5,120 bases of DNA from an uncultured Synechococcus sp. (GTDB taxonomy: Bacteria; Cyanobacteriota; Cyanobacteriia; PCC-6307; Cyanobiaceae). Positions 1 to 5,120 of this stretch are shown here, one piece after another (position 1 is the stretch's first letter; every line of letters begins with the position of its first letter). Both the position numbers and the translations under genes were made by a program. Under the pieces are notes generated by a model. The model did no database searches and was not told where the DNA came from. It saw only the letters and a list, made by a program, of their open reading frames with translations. Where the stretch lies: NCBI GenBank assembly GCA_949373155.1, contig CASICK010000017.1:1-5120 (forward strand), read 5' to 3'.

Positions 1-2
1 GC

Positions 3-236
3 TGTTTTTATCAAGATGGAAGGCTTGCGACTCATTCTTTTATTTTACATTATATTGAAAGAATTTTTCGTACCTTCCCCCCTGATTGCTGGTTGCGAGC
101 CTATTCCAGTTCCACCGCATTATTTCCGACTGATCTTACACCAGAGTTCATGCTGAAGTCGATTTTATTTTTACCCTCTATTCAGTTTAATGATGCTTGT
201 GTGATCCACATTCCAGTTGGATTGACCAGGCTTTGA
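3..236 (+). CDS. Possible 3' end of an unrecognised gene (partial, runs off left edge)
   Basis: Reading from base 3, this frame stays open for 77 codons to a TGA at 234-236, although the DNA is AT-rich and the other frames hit stops earlier. No start is needed because the gene would begin left of the window. The translation is mixed in composition, with an aromatic-rich first half (for example HYIERIFRTFPPDCWLRAY) and an end reading FNDACVIHIPVGLTRL. I do not recognise a family. GC is about 40% and third-position GC about 35% by hand count, well below the neighbouring hemL, which would suit a recently acquired or surface-polysaccharide-type gene, but that is inference. It converges on hemL with about 226 bp between them. 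A competing frame from base 1 is open for only 51 codons. It could simply be a chance open frame or a decayed remnant. Confidence 0.4.
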   Translation, partial: CFYQDGRLATHSFILHYIERIFRTFPPDCWLRAYSSSTALFPTDLTPEFMLKSILFLPSIQFNDACVIHIPVGLTRL

Positions 237-284
237 TGTAGATCGTATGTGCTTATTTATTGATTGAGTTTTTGGATTGCATGT

Positions 285-299
285 GAACTGGCTCAGTTC
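285..299. other. Small hairpin, GAACTG-GCT-CAGTTC
   Basis: A perfect 6-bp inverted repeat with a 3-nt loop lies between the end of the left-edge open frame and the hemL stop. It is followed on the plus strand by a C-run and not a T-run, so it does not look like a standard intrinsic terminator in either direction. It may contribute to transcript ends in this convergent gap, or be incidental. Confidence 0.35.
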
Positions 300-303
300 C
301 CCC

Positions 304-326
304 CTCAACTCCCACCTCGGGTTGAG
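304..326. other. Hairpin with CTCAAC/GTTGAG stem
   Basis: CTCAAC at 304-309 pairs with GTTGAG at 321-326. Two more pairs are possible (T310-G320 wobble and C311-G319), giving an 8-bp stem and a 7-nt loop. There is no U-tract on either side. It sits 5 nt from the preceding hairpin, so the two could form a tandem structure between convergent genes. The function is unproven. Confidence 0.35.
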
Positions 327-413
327 CCGTGACATCCAGAATTAATCATTCCACTGATTGTGTAGCTGAGATGGTTCTGCTTCTTTGGTTTGAGCCCCAG
401 CGATCCAAAGACC

Positions 414-449
414 AAAGCTCAGCATCGTCTTCGCGATGCATTGAGCTTT
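414..449 (-). terminator. Long hairpin just downstream of hemL, probable terminator
   Basis: AAAGCTCA (414-421) pairs perfectly with TGAGCTTT (442-449). Inside it GCATCG (422-427) pairs with CGATGC (434-439), leaving a 2-nt bulge (440-441) and a 6-nt loop TCTTCG. The 14 paired bases begin 13 nt after the hemL stop codon, the usual place for a terminator or a 3'-end stabilising stem. In the hemL direction the arm ends in GCTTT and is followed by GGTCTTTGG, so the U-tract is poor. It could instead act as an RNA-stabilising or bidirectional element. Confidence 0.55.
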
Positions 450-462
450 CATCTCGTTCTAT

Positions 463-1765
463 TCAGGAGATTGCAGCAAAGCTTTCTCGGAATGCCTTGA
501 TGGTTGCGTCGATGTCTTCATCGGAATGGGCGAGCGATGTGAAGCCTGCTTCAAATGCAGATGGTGCAAGGTAGACACCACGTTCGAGCATCGCTCTATG
601 CAGTTGACCAAACCGCGCAGCATTGGTTGTTTTCGCTTCTTCGAAATTTCGGACTGGACCTTCACAGAGGAAGAAGCCGAACATGGCCCCAACGCTGCCT
701 CCGGTGATTGGAAAACCAGCTTCACGGCCCGCTATCCAGGATTCCTTGAATTAAGCGTTCGGTCGTAGCGGTGAGCTTCTCGTAGCTGCCTGGCTGCTTC
801 AGCAATTCGAGAGTTTTGATCCCAGCCGTCATCGCCAGAGGATTGCCACTCAACGTGCCTGCTTGATACATAGGGCCAGCAGGTGACACCATTTCCATAA
901 TCTCTCTGCGGCCGCCATAGGCGCCAACGGGCAAACCTCCTCCAATCACCTTGCCCATTGTTGTGAGATCAGGAGTCACTCCAAAGTGTGCTTGGGCACC
1001 GCCATAGCTGATGCGGAATCCAGTCATCACTTCATCAAAGACCAGAAGTGCACCGTTTTCTTTGGTGAGTTCTCGTAAACCCTCCAAGAACCCTGGTTCA
1101 GGTTGGATGAACCCTGCATTGCCAACGATCGGTTCAAGGATCACTCCGGCGATCGCGTCGGGATTTTCAGCGAAGAGCTGCTTCACCGATTCCAGATCGT
1201 TGTAAGGAGCAGTCAATGTGTTGGCTGTGGTGCTCCGTGGCACTCCGGGGGAGTCGGGTAGGCCGAGTGTGGCGACTCCCGAGCCAGCCTTGACGAGGAA
1301 CATGTCCGCGTGGCCGTGGTAGCAGCCTTCGAACTTGATGATCTTGTCGCGCCCCGTGAAAGCTCGAATCAAGCGCAGCATCGACATACAAGCTTCTGTG
1401 CCGCTATTCACGAAGCGCACCATCTCCACGCTGGGGACGGCTTCAATCACCATCTCCGCCAAGGTGTTTTCTAAAGCGCAGGGAGCTCCAAAGCTTGTGC
1501 CTTTCTCGATGGCTTCTTGGAGAGCGCTGATGACCTCTGGGTGGGCATGACCGCAGATGGCTGGTCCCCAACTGCCGATGTAATCCACATATTTATTGCC
1601 ATCCACATCCCAGGCATAAGGGCCTTTGACCCGATCGAACACGATGGGTTGTCCGCCGACCGACTTGAAGGCGCGCACCGGAGAGCTCACGCCGCCGGGC
1701 ATCAAATCCTTGGCCGCATTGAATATGGCCTCGGAGTGGCTGGTGTTCAGATTGGAAGCAGTCAC
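463..1765 (-). CDS. hemL: Glutamate-1-semialdehyde 2,1-aminomutase, frameshifted near its C-terminus
   Basis: HemL is the cytosolic PLP enzyme that converts glutamate-1-semialdehyde to 5-aminolevulinate, the precursor of haem, chlorophyll and bilins. Visible family signatures, numbered from the GTG at 1765, are [13 protein letters not shown] (about 21-33), [15 protein letters not shown] (64-78), RFVNSGTEA (117-125), YHGHAD (149-154), the PLP-pocket FDEVMTGFR (243-251) and the Schiff-base lysine K272 in MGKVIGGG. The GTG start gives [15 protein letters not shown], matching the usual HemL N-terminus; an ATG farther upstream at 1894 would add 43 unrelated residues overlapping glcD. The frame that begins the gene ends early at a TGA (722-724) after DSGP, giving 347 residues. 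The missing C-terminus ([17 protein letters not shown] to FAAIS) continues in another frame to a TGA at 463-465. Removing one base at 726-730 restores DSGREAGFP and a 433-residue protein of normal family length. No clear Shine-Dalgarno is seen. Identity is very sure; whether the frameshift is real is not. Confidence 0.95.
726..730 (-). other. hemL: Site of the one-base frameshift in hemL
   Basis: On the coding strand the sequence reads GATAGCGGGCCGTGAAGCT. As written it gives D-S-G-P-stop. With one base fewer in GGGCC it gives D-S-G-R-E-A, which joins smoothly to the next conserved block ([15 protein letters not shown]). The simplest explanation is one surplus G or C in the sequence. A +1 ribosomal shift after GGG would also rebuild the same peptide, but no Shine-Dalgarno-like stimulator or known slippery motif is evident just upstream. 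Confidence 0.85.
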
Positions 1766-1787
1766 GGGGACGGGAGCCAAAGGGCAG

Positions 1788-1827
1788 TTGCAAACCGTGC
1801 AACATCTTGACCCAAGATCGGCCCGAT
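1788..1827. promoter_or_regulatory. Cluster of three inverted repeats in the hemL/glcD divergent intergenic region
   Basis: Three perfect short inverted repeats lie almost end to end in the 94-bp gap between the two divergent starts. They are TTGCA-N5-TGCAA (1788-1802), ATCTTG-ACC-CAAGAT (1804-1818) and ATCGG-C-CCGAT (1817-1827). Such dyads are the usual shape of operators for dimeric regulators, and their position would let a regulator affect both hemL and glcD. They do not match the NtcA form GTA-N8-TAC. I could not assign a convincing -35/-10 pair to either gene; TTGACC (1807-1812) overlaps the middle repeat but has no good -10 at normal spacing. Confidence 0.35.
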
Positions 1828-1859
1828 GTGTTTTTTCTGTACTTGAAGCCAAAGAATTG

Positions 1860-3374
1860 ATGACAAAACTGCCTAGGTTGCTGCAGTTCGGCACGTCATC
1901 AGTGAACTACGACTGGCCAGCGCTTGAGCGGGAGTTGAGAGGGTTCCTCCCCTCAAAAGCAGTCGTCGCGAAGCGGCAGGAATTGCTGTCGTACGACTGT
2001 GATGGTCTCACCATGGATCGGCACATGCCGAAGCTTGCGGTGTTGCCAGAAACGGCCGATCAGGTGGCACAAATCTTGGCGTGTTGCCATCGCCAGGGCA
2101 TTCCTTTTGTGGCTCGAGGGAGTGGTACTGGCCTTTCAGGTGGTGCGTTGGTGGAGCAAGAAGCGCTTCTGGTGGTGACCAGTCGTATGCGCCGAATTCT
2201 CAAAATCGATCTTGAGAATCAGACGATCACGGTGGAGCCTGGTGTGATCAACAGTTGGGTGAGCCGTGCGGTTGTTGGTGATGGCTTTTATTACGCCCCA
2301 GATCCTTCGAGTCAGGTGGTCTGCAGCATCGGCGGCAATGTTGCTGAAAATTCAGGTGGTGTGCATTGCTTGAAGTACGGCGTCACCAGCAACCATGTGC
2401 TCGCCTTGGATGTTGTGCTGCCGGATGGCACACCAACTCGCTTTGGAACCTCGTTATGCGATGCGGCTGAGCTGGATCTGCGGGGCGTGTTTATTGGGAG
2501 TGAGGGCACGCTTGGAATTGCCACGGCAATCACGCTTCGCTTGCTACATGCTCCCGATGCTGTTGGTGTGTTGCTCGCAGATTTCCCTTCTATGCAGGCC
2601 GCTGGAGAGGCTGTGCGCTTGATCACTCGCGCTGGGGTGTTACCAGCTGGGCTGGAAATCATGGATCAAACCTGCATCAAAGCGGTGAATGAAGCGTTTG
2701 GAGAAGAGGAGTATCCGCAGGAGGCTGGAGCTGTTTTATTGATTGAGCTTGATGGCCAGGAACCGGAGGTCCAGCAAGCCGTCACGGTCACCTCAGCCCT
2801 TTGTCGAGAGGCTGGGGCAGGCGACATCCGTGAAGCCTGGAGTGAAGAGGATCGCGCCCGTCTCTGGAAAGGACGAAAAAGTGCCATTTCAGCGCTTGGC
2901 CGGCAATACCCCAGCTACTACCTCCAAGACGGCGTTGTGCCACGTACGGCTCTTCCAAGGGTTCTTAAGGCCATCGATCAGCTCAGTGCGGAACACGGTC
3001 TGGTGGTGGCCAATGTGTTTCATGCCGGTGATGGCAACCTGCATCCGCTGATCCTTTACCGCGCATCAGAACCGGGTGTGAATGAACGGGTAAAGGCACT
3101 CGGAGGCGCGATCATGCATCTTTGCCTTGAGGTGGGAGGCAGCATCAGCGGAGAACACGGAGTTGGCAGCGATAAGCGCTGTTATCTCGATCAAATGTTC
3201 AGCGCTGATGATTTGGTCAGCATGCAATGGGTTCGGCTTGCTTTTGATCCGCTTGGCCGTGCCAATCCTGGAAAAATTTTTCCGACTCCACAGAGCTGTG
3301 GCGAGTCGATGCGACGTTCTGTGCAATTACAAGCAGAGGGACAAGAGCTTCCCGAAGAAGCCATTGTGTATTGA
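1860..3374 (+). CDS. glcD: Glycolate dehydrogenase, FAD-linked subunit GlcD
   Basis: This is an FAD-dependent 2-hydroxyacid dehydrogenase of the GlcD / D-lactate dehydrogenase family. In cyanobacteria it oxidises photorespiratory glycolate to glyoxylate, passing electrons to the respiratory or photosynthetic chain. The ATG at 1860 gives 504 residues, close to the about 499 of E. coli GlcD. The FAD-binding PCMH-type domain covers roughly 55-230, with [15 protein letters not shown] (82-96), [13 protein letters not shown] (155-167) and GSEGTLGI (213-220). The C-terminal FAD-oxidase domain follows, with [10 protein letters not shown] (387-396), GEHGVG (431-436) and the closing [14 protein letters not shown] (462-475). 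The frame is open farther upstream to 1626, but those 78 codons lie antisense to the hemL 5' end and are not GlcD-like. No strong Shine-Dalgarno precedes the ATG. Partner subunits GlcE and GlcF are not in the window, so D-lactate cannot be excluded as a substrate. Confidence 0.92.
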   Translation: MTKLPRLLQFGTSSVNYDWPALERELRGFLPSKAVVAKRQELLSYDCDGLTMDRHMPKLAVLPETADQVAQILACCHRQGIPFVARGSGTGLSGGALVEQEALLVVTSRMRRILKIDLENQTITVEPGVINSWVSRAVVGDGFYYAPDPSSQVVCSIGGNVAENSGGVHCLKYGVTSNHVLALDVVLPDGTPTRFGTSLCDAAELDLRGVFIGSEGTLGIATAITLRLLHAPDAVGVLLADFPSMQAAGEAVRLITRAGVLPAGLEIMDQTCIKAVNEAFGEEEYPQEAGAVLLIELDGQEPEVQQAVTVTSALCREAGAGDIREAWSEEDRARLWKGRKSAISALGRQYPSYYLQDGVVPRTALPRVLKAIDQLSAEHGLVVANVFHAGDGNLHPLILYRASEPGVNERVKALGGAIMHLCLEVGGSISGEHGVGSDKRCYLDQMFSADDLVSMQWVRLAFDPLGRANPGKIFPTPQSCGESMRRSVQLQAEGQELPEEAIVY

Positions 3375-3376
3375 AA

Positions 3377-4201
3377 TCAGTCCTCAACCTCTTCGTCGTC
3401 CTCTAAGTCCCAGGCCAGGTCAACCACCACAGGTGCGTGGTCGCTGGGTTGGACCCGTCCTCGTTCTTGCTTGTCGATCGAACAGCTTCGCGCTACCCCC
3501 CGAAGCGTTTCATCGAGATACACGTGATCGATTCGCCAGCCACGATCTCGGTCCCAAGCACCACTGCGGTAATCCCACCAGCTCCAATGGCCGCTGTTTG
3601 CTTCAAACAGACGAAAGGCGTCTTGAAGATCAGGCCCTAAGGCCGCTCTTAACGCGTCCCGTTCTCGATCTGAGGCCATGATCCCGCCGGACAAGCGATC
3701 CGGATCGGGTAGGTCTCGCGCTTCAAGCCCGATATTGAAATCTCCCACTACACAGAGCGGTTCGTCTCTGGTTTGGATGGCCCTGAGGTAGCGCTCCAGG
3801 CAGGACAGCCAGGTGAGTTTGTAATTGTATTTATCCGAGCTGAGACTCGATCCATTGGGGACGTACAAATTCACCACTCGAACGCCATCGATGAGTGCGC
3901 TGATGACGCGTTTTTGAGCACTAAGTTCCTCGGCTTCGTCGTCGTCAATGAGCTCTGCACTGAAACCCATCCGCACGTCTTCAACGGGCATGCGACTGAT
4001 CAGTGCAACGCCGTTGTAGGCCTTCTGTCCGTAAAACTGAACTTGATATCCCCTCTGGAGAAAGGGCTCTAGCGGAAATTGAGGATCATCCACTTTTGTT
4101 TCCTGCAATGCCAGCAGGTCTGCTTGCGAGTGCTCAAGCCAATTCAGAACATGATCCAGTCGGGTTCGCACTGAATTGACATTCCAGCTGGCAATTTGCA
4201 C
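3377..4201 (-). CDS. xth: Exodeoxyribonuclease III (AP endonuclease, EEP family)
   Basis: This Mg-dependent nuclease of the endonuclease/exonuclease/phosphatase family cleaves DNA at abasic sites and removes 3' blocking groups in base-excision repair. All catalytic positions of E. coli ExoIII have counterparts: N7 in SWNVNS, E34 in LQETK, Y113 in LYVPNG, D154 and N156 in GDFN, D225 in RIDHV, and D254-H255 in SDHAPV. The length of 274 residues is typical (E. coli 268). The start is GTG at 4201, giving the canonical beginning MQIASWNVNS; the frame stays open upstream, but families of this type start at this strand. Two acidic patches are visible, DDDEAEE at about 86-92 and an acidic C-terminal tail. 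The stop lies 2 bp from the glcD stop (convergent), and the start is about 60 bp from the divergent small-protein gene. Confidence 0.93.
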   Translation of the reverse strand: MQIASWNVNSVRTRLDHVLNWLEHSQADLLALQETKVDDPQFPLEPFLQRGYQVQFYGQKAYNGVALISRMPVEDVRMGFSAELIDDDEAEELSAQKRVISALIDGVRVVNLYVPNGSSLSSDKYNYKLTWLSCLERYLRAIQTRDEPLCVVGDFNIGLEARDLPDPDRLSGGIMASDRERDALRAALGPDLQDAFRLFEANSGHWSWWDYRSGAWDRDRGWRIDHVYLDETLRGVARSCSIDKQERGRVQPSDHAPVVVDLAWDLEDDEEVED

Positions 4202-4261
4202 GGATGATGCGGCTTCTGAAGGTGACCCTTAGCATCGAGCCGATATTTGGAAGCTGAGAAC

Positions 4262-4567
4262 GTGCCATCGCTTACCGCGTTAAGACCTCATCTTCTTGGG
4301 CTCATCAGTGTGATCTCGCTGGTCATTCCCGTAGACGTTTTGGCTCAGGAAAGCCCGATGGGTAGTGGCTATCAGTCTCCCCAGCAGCGTGATGTGTTCC
4401 AGACCGTGCCCGGCCAGAACGACCAGGAGTCGGTGCTTGATGCCACCAACCCCATGGACTTGATGAATCGGTTGCGTAGGGCCAATGCGATGAATGACGC
4501 CACACCGCCCGCGGACGCCATCGATGCGGCGCTTAAGGCTTTGGAGTCGTCTCAGCCAGCGCCTTAG
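4262..4567 (+). CDS. Small predicted exported protein of unknown function
   Basis: A 101-residue protein is read from the GTG at 4262, chosen because GGAAG at 4249-4253 lies 8 nt upstream as a plausible ribosome binding site. A TTG at 4247 in the same frame would add five residues (MEAEN). The N-terminus looks like a signal peptide: a short basic region (R8, H10), a hydrophobic core (LLGLISVISLVI) and a likely cleavage after A28 in VLA-QE. The mature part starts with a polar Gly/Gln/Ser stretch (GSGYQSPQQRD) and ends with a likely helical module, NPMDLMNRLRRANAMNDATP through DAIDAALKALE. I do not recognise a named family, although the layout recalls conserved hypothetical proteins of marine picocyanobacteria (from memory, untested). 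It is divergent from xth, and its last 35 bp overlap the 3' end of the minus-strand TPR-like gene. A periplasmic location is inferred. Confidence 0.7.
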   Translation: MPSLTALRPHLLGLISVISLVIPVDVLAQESPMGSGYQSPQQRDVFQTVPGQNDQESVLDATNPMDLMNRLRRANAMNDATPPADAIDAALKALESSQPAP

Positions 4568-5120
4568 GAGGAGGTGTCAGCACGTTTAGGCGACGCTTTG
4601 CCGTTCTGTCCTCACCCTTTCGGAAGGCTTCAAGTTGCCAGCGAACCGCTAGTTGATCGAGGGCTTGCTTGTTCTGTTCATTGACGGAAAGACGGTTTCT
4701 GACCCTTAGCAACACCTTTTGCGATTGCTGTTTCTGCCCCTTGTCGTGATGGAGCAGGGCGAGGGCGAGCAGAGGTTGAATGCTCTCTTGAGATTCTGCG
4801 GCAATGAGGCGGTAGGTGGCGATAGCTGCGTTGTCTTGTCCGGAGAGACGTTGCAAATCAGCGAGGCGCAATCCAAGCGACAGTCGTTGCCCTTTGGGTG
4901 TTTGCTTGAAACGATCGGTTGTCTGTTCCAAAGCGGTGGCCTGCCGGTTTGTTCCCACAGCCAACAGCAGTTGAAGGTTCTGTACTTCTGGGCGATTGGG
5001 CCATAGCGCTCGAAGGGTGATGAGCTCATGCCCTGCTCCATCGCGATCACCTCGTTGGAGCTTCCGTTGGGCCAGGAGCAAGCGCCAACGCCACTCGCGT
5101 GGATGGGAGAGGGCGAGTTG
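4533..5120 (-). CDS. TPR-like repeat protein, C-terminal part (N-terminus beyond right edge)
   Basis: The frame is open from the right edge to a TAA at 4533-4535, showing 195 residues. The first usable start inside the window would be TTG at 5081, but the preceding codons (QLALSHPREWRWR) join smoothly to the rest, so the true start is almost certainly outside. The sequence is made of leucine- and alanine-rich amphipathic helix pairs of about 34 residues, such as WRWRLLLAQRKLQRGD, LGLRLADLQRLSGQDNAAIA and PLLALALLHHDKGQKQQSQK. This is the pattern of tetratricopeptide repeats, with the consensus only loosely kept. It ends in a proline-rich tail (TPPPKALAETTPKP). TPR domains bind partner proteins; no partner is indicated here. 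Its 3' end overlaps by 35 bp the 3' end of the convergent small exported protein gene. Confidence 0.8.
   Translation of the reverse strand, partial: QLALSHPREWRWRLLLAQRKLQRGDRDGAGHELITLRALWPNRPEVQNLQLLLAVGTNRQATALEQTTDRFKQTPKGQRLSLGLRLADLQRLSGQDNAAIATYRLIAAESQESIQPLLALALLHHDKGQKQQSQKVLLRVRNRLSVNEQNKQALDQLAVRWQLEAFRKGEDRTAKRRLNVLTPPPKALAETTPKP

Noticed and set aside
1..156. Frame-1 open stretch of 51 codons at the left edge.
   Set aside because: It is shorter than the overlapping 77-codon frame from base 3. Its translation is dominated by simple hydrophobic runs, and nothing recommends it over the longer frame.
103..218. Direct repeat ATTCCAGTT at 103-111 and 210-218.
   Set aside because: Nine bases twice in about 100 AT-rich bases is near chance level, and there is no third copy or array structure.
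329..574. Plus-strand open frame of 81 codons.
   Set aside because: Most of it is antisense to the hemL 3' end and the downstream hairpin, it is serine-rich and low in complexity, and no family is recognised.
1626..1859. N-terminal extension of GlcD giving 582 residues.
   Set aside because: The extra 78 codons lie antisense to the hemL 5' end and promoter region, and the ATG at 1860 already gives the normal family length.
1766..1894. N-terminal extension of HemL to an ATG at 1894 (43 extra residues).
   Set aside because: The extra residues do not resemble HemL, they run antisense over the glcD start, and the GTG at 1765 gives the usual HemL N-terminus.
3127..3681. Plus-strand open frame of 184 codons across the glcD/xth junction.
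   Set aside because: It is a shadow of two well-identified genes in other frames, and its translation matches no recognisable protein.
1..5120. tRNA, rRNA, CRISPR arrays, transposase genes or insertion-sequence ends.
   Set aside because: Reading through the window I saw no cloverleaf with a TTCRANYC arm, no regularly spaced repeats, no transposase or integrase motifs and no flanking terminal repeats.

Overview
The window looks like a stretch of chromosome from a cyanobacterium, most likely a marine Synechococcus/Prochlorococcus-type picocyanobacterium. This rests on the cyanobacterial flavour of the HemL and GlcD proteins, the tight gene packing, the frequent GTG starts and the weak ribosome binding sites. 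It is an inference from protein family recognition; no database search was possible.

Layout, left to right. Bases 1-236 are AT-rich (about 40% GC by hand count) and hold what may be the 3' end of an unrecognised plus-strand gene. Bases 237-462 are non-coding and contain three hairpins; the strongest (414-449) sits just after the hemL stop. hemL (minus strand, 463-1765) encodes glutamate-1-semialdehyde 2,1-aminomutase, but carries a one-base frameshift near 726-730 that splits the last fifth of the protein into another frame. A 94-bp divergent intergenic region with three small inverted repeats follows. Then comes glcD (plus, 1860-3374), a glycolate dehydrogenase flavoprotein subunit. It converges, with only 2 bp between stop codons, on an exodeoxyribonuclease III gene (xth, minus, 3377-4201). 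Divergent from xth is a small predicted exported protein (plus, 4262-4567) of unknown function. Its tail overlaps by 35 bp the tail of a minus-strand TPR-like protein gene (4533-5120) that runs off the right edge.

Functionally these are mostly housekeeping genes: tetrapyrrole supply (HemL), photorespiratory glycolate oxidation (GlcD) and base-excision DNA repair (Xth). They alternate in strand and do not form an operon, so no shared pathway is implied. I found no convincing novel system, mobile element, CRISPR array or RNA gene. The points most worth a second look are the hemL frameshift, the low-GC left edge and the inverted repeats in the hemL/glcD divergent promoter region.
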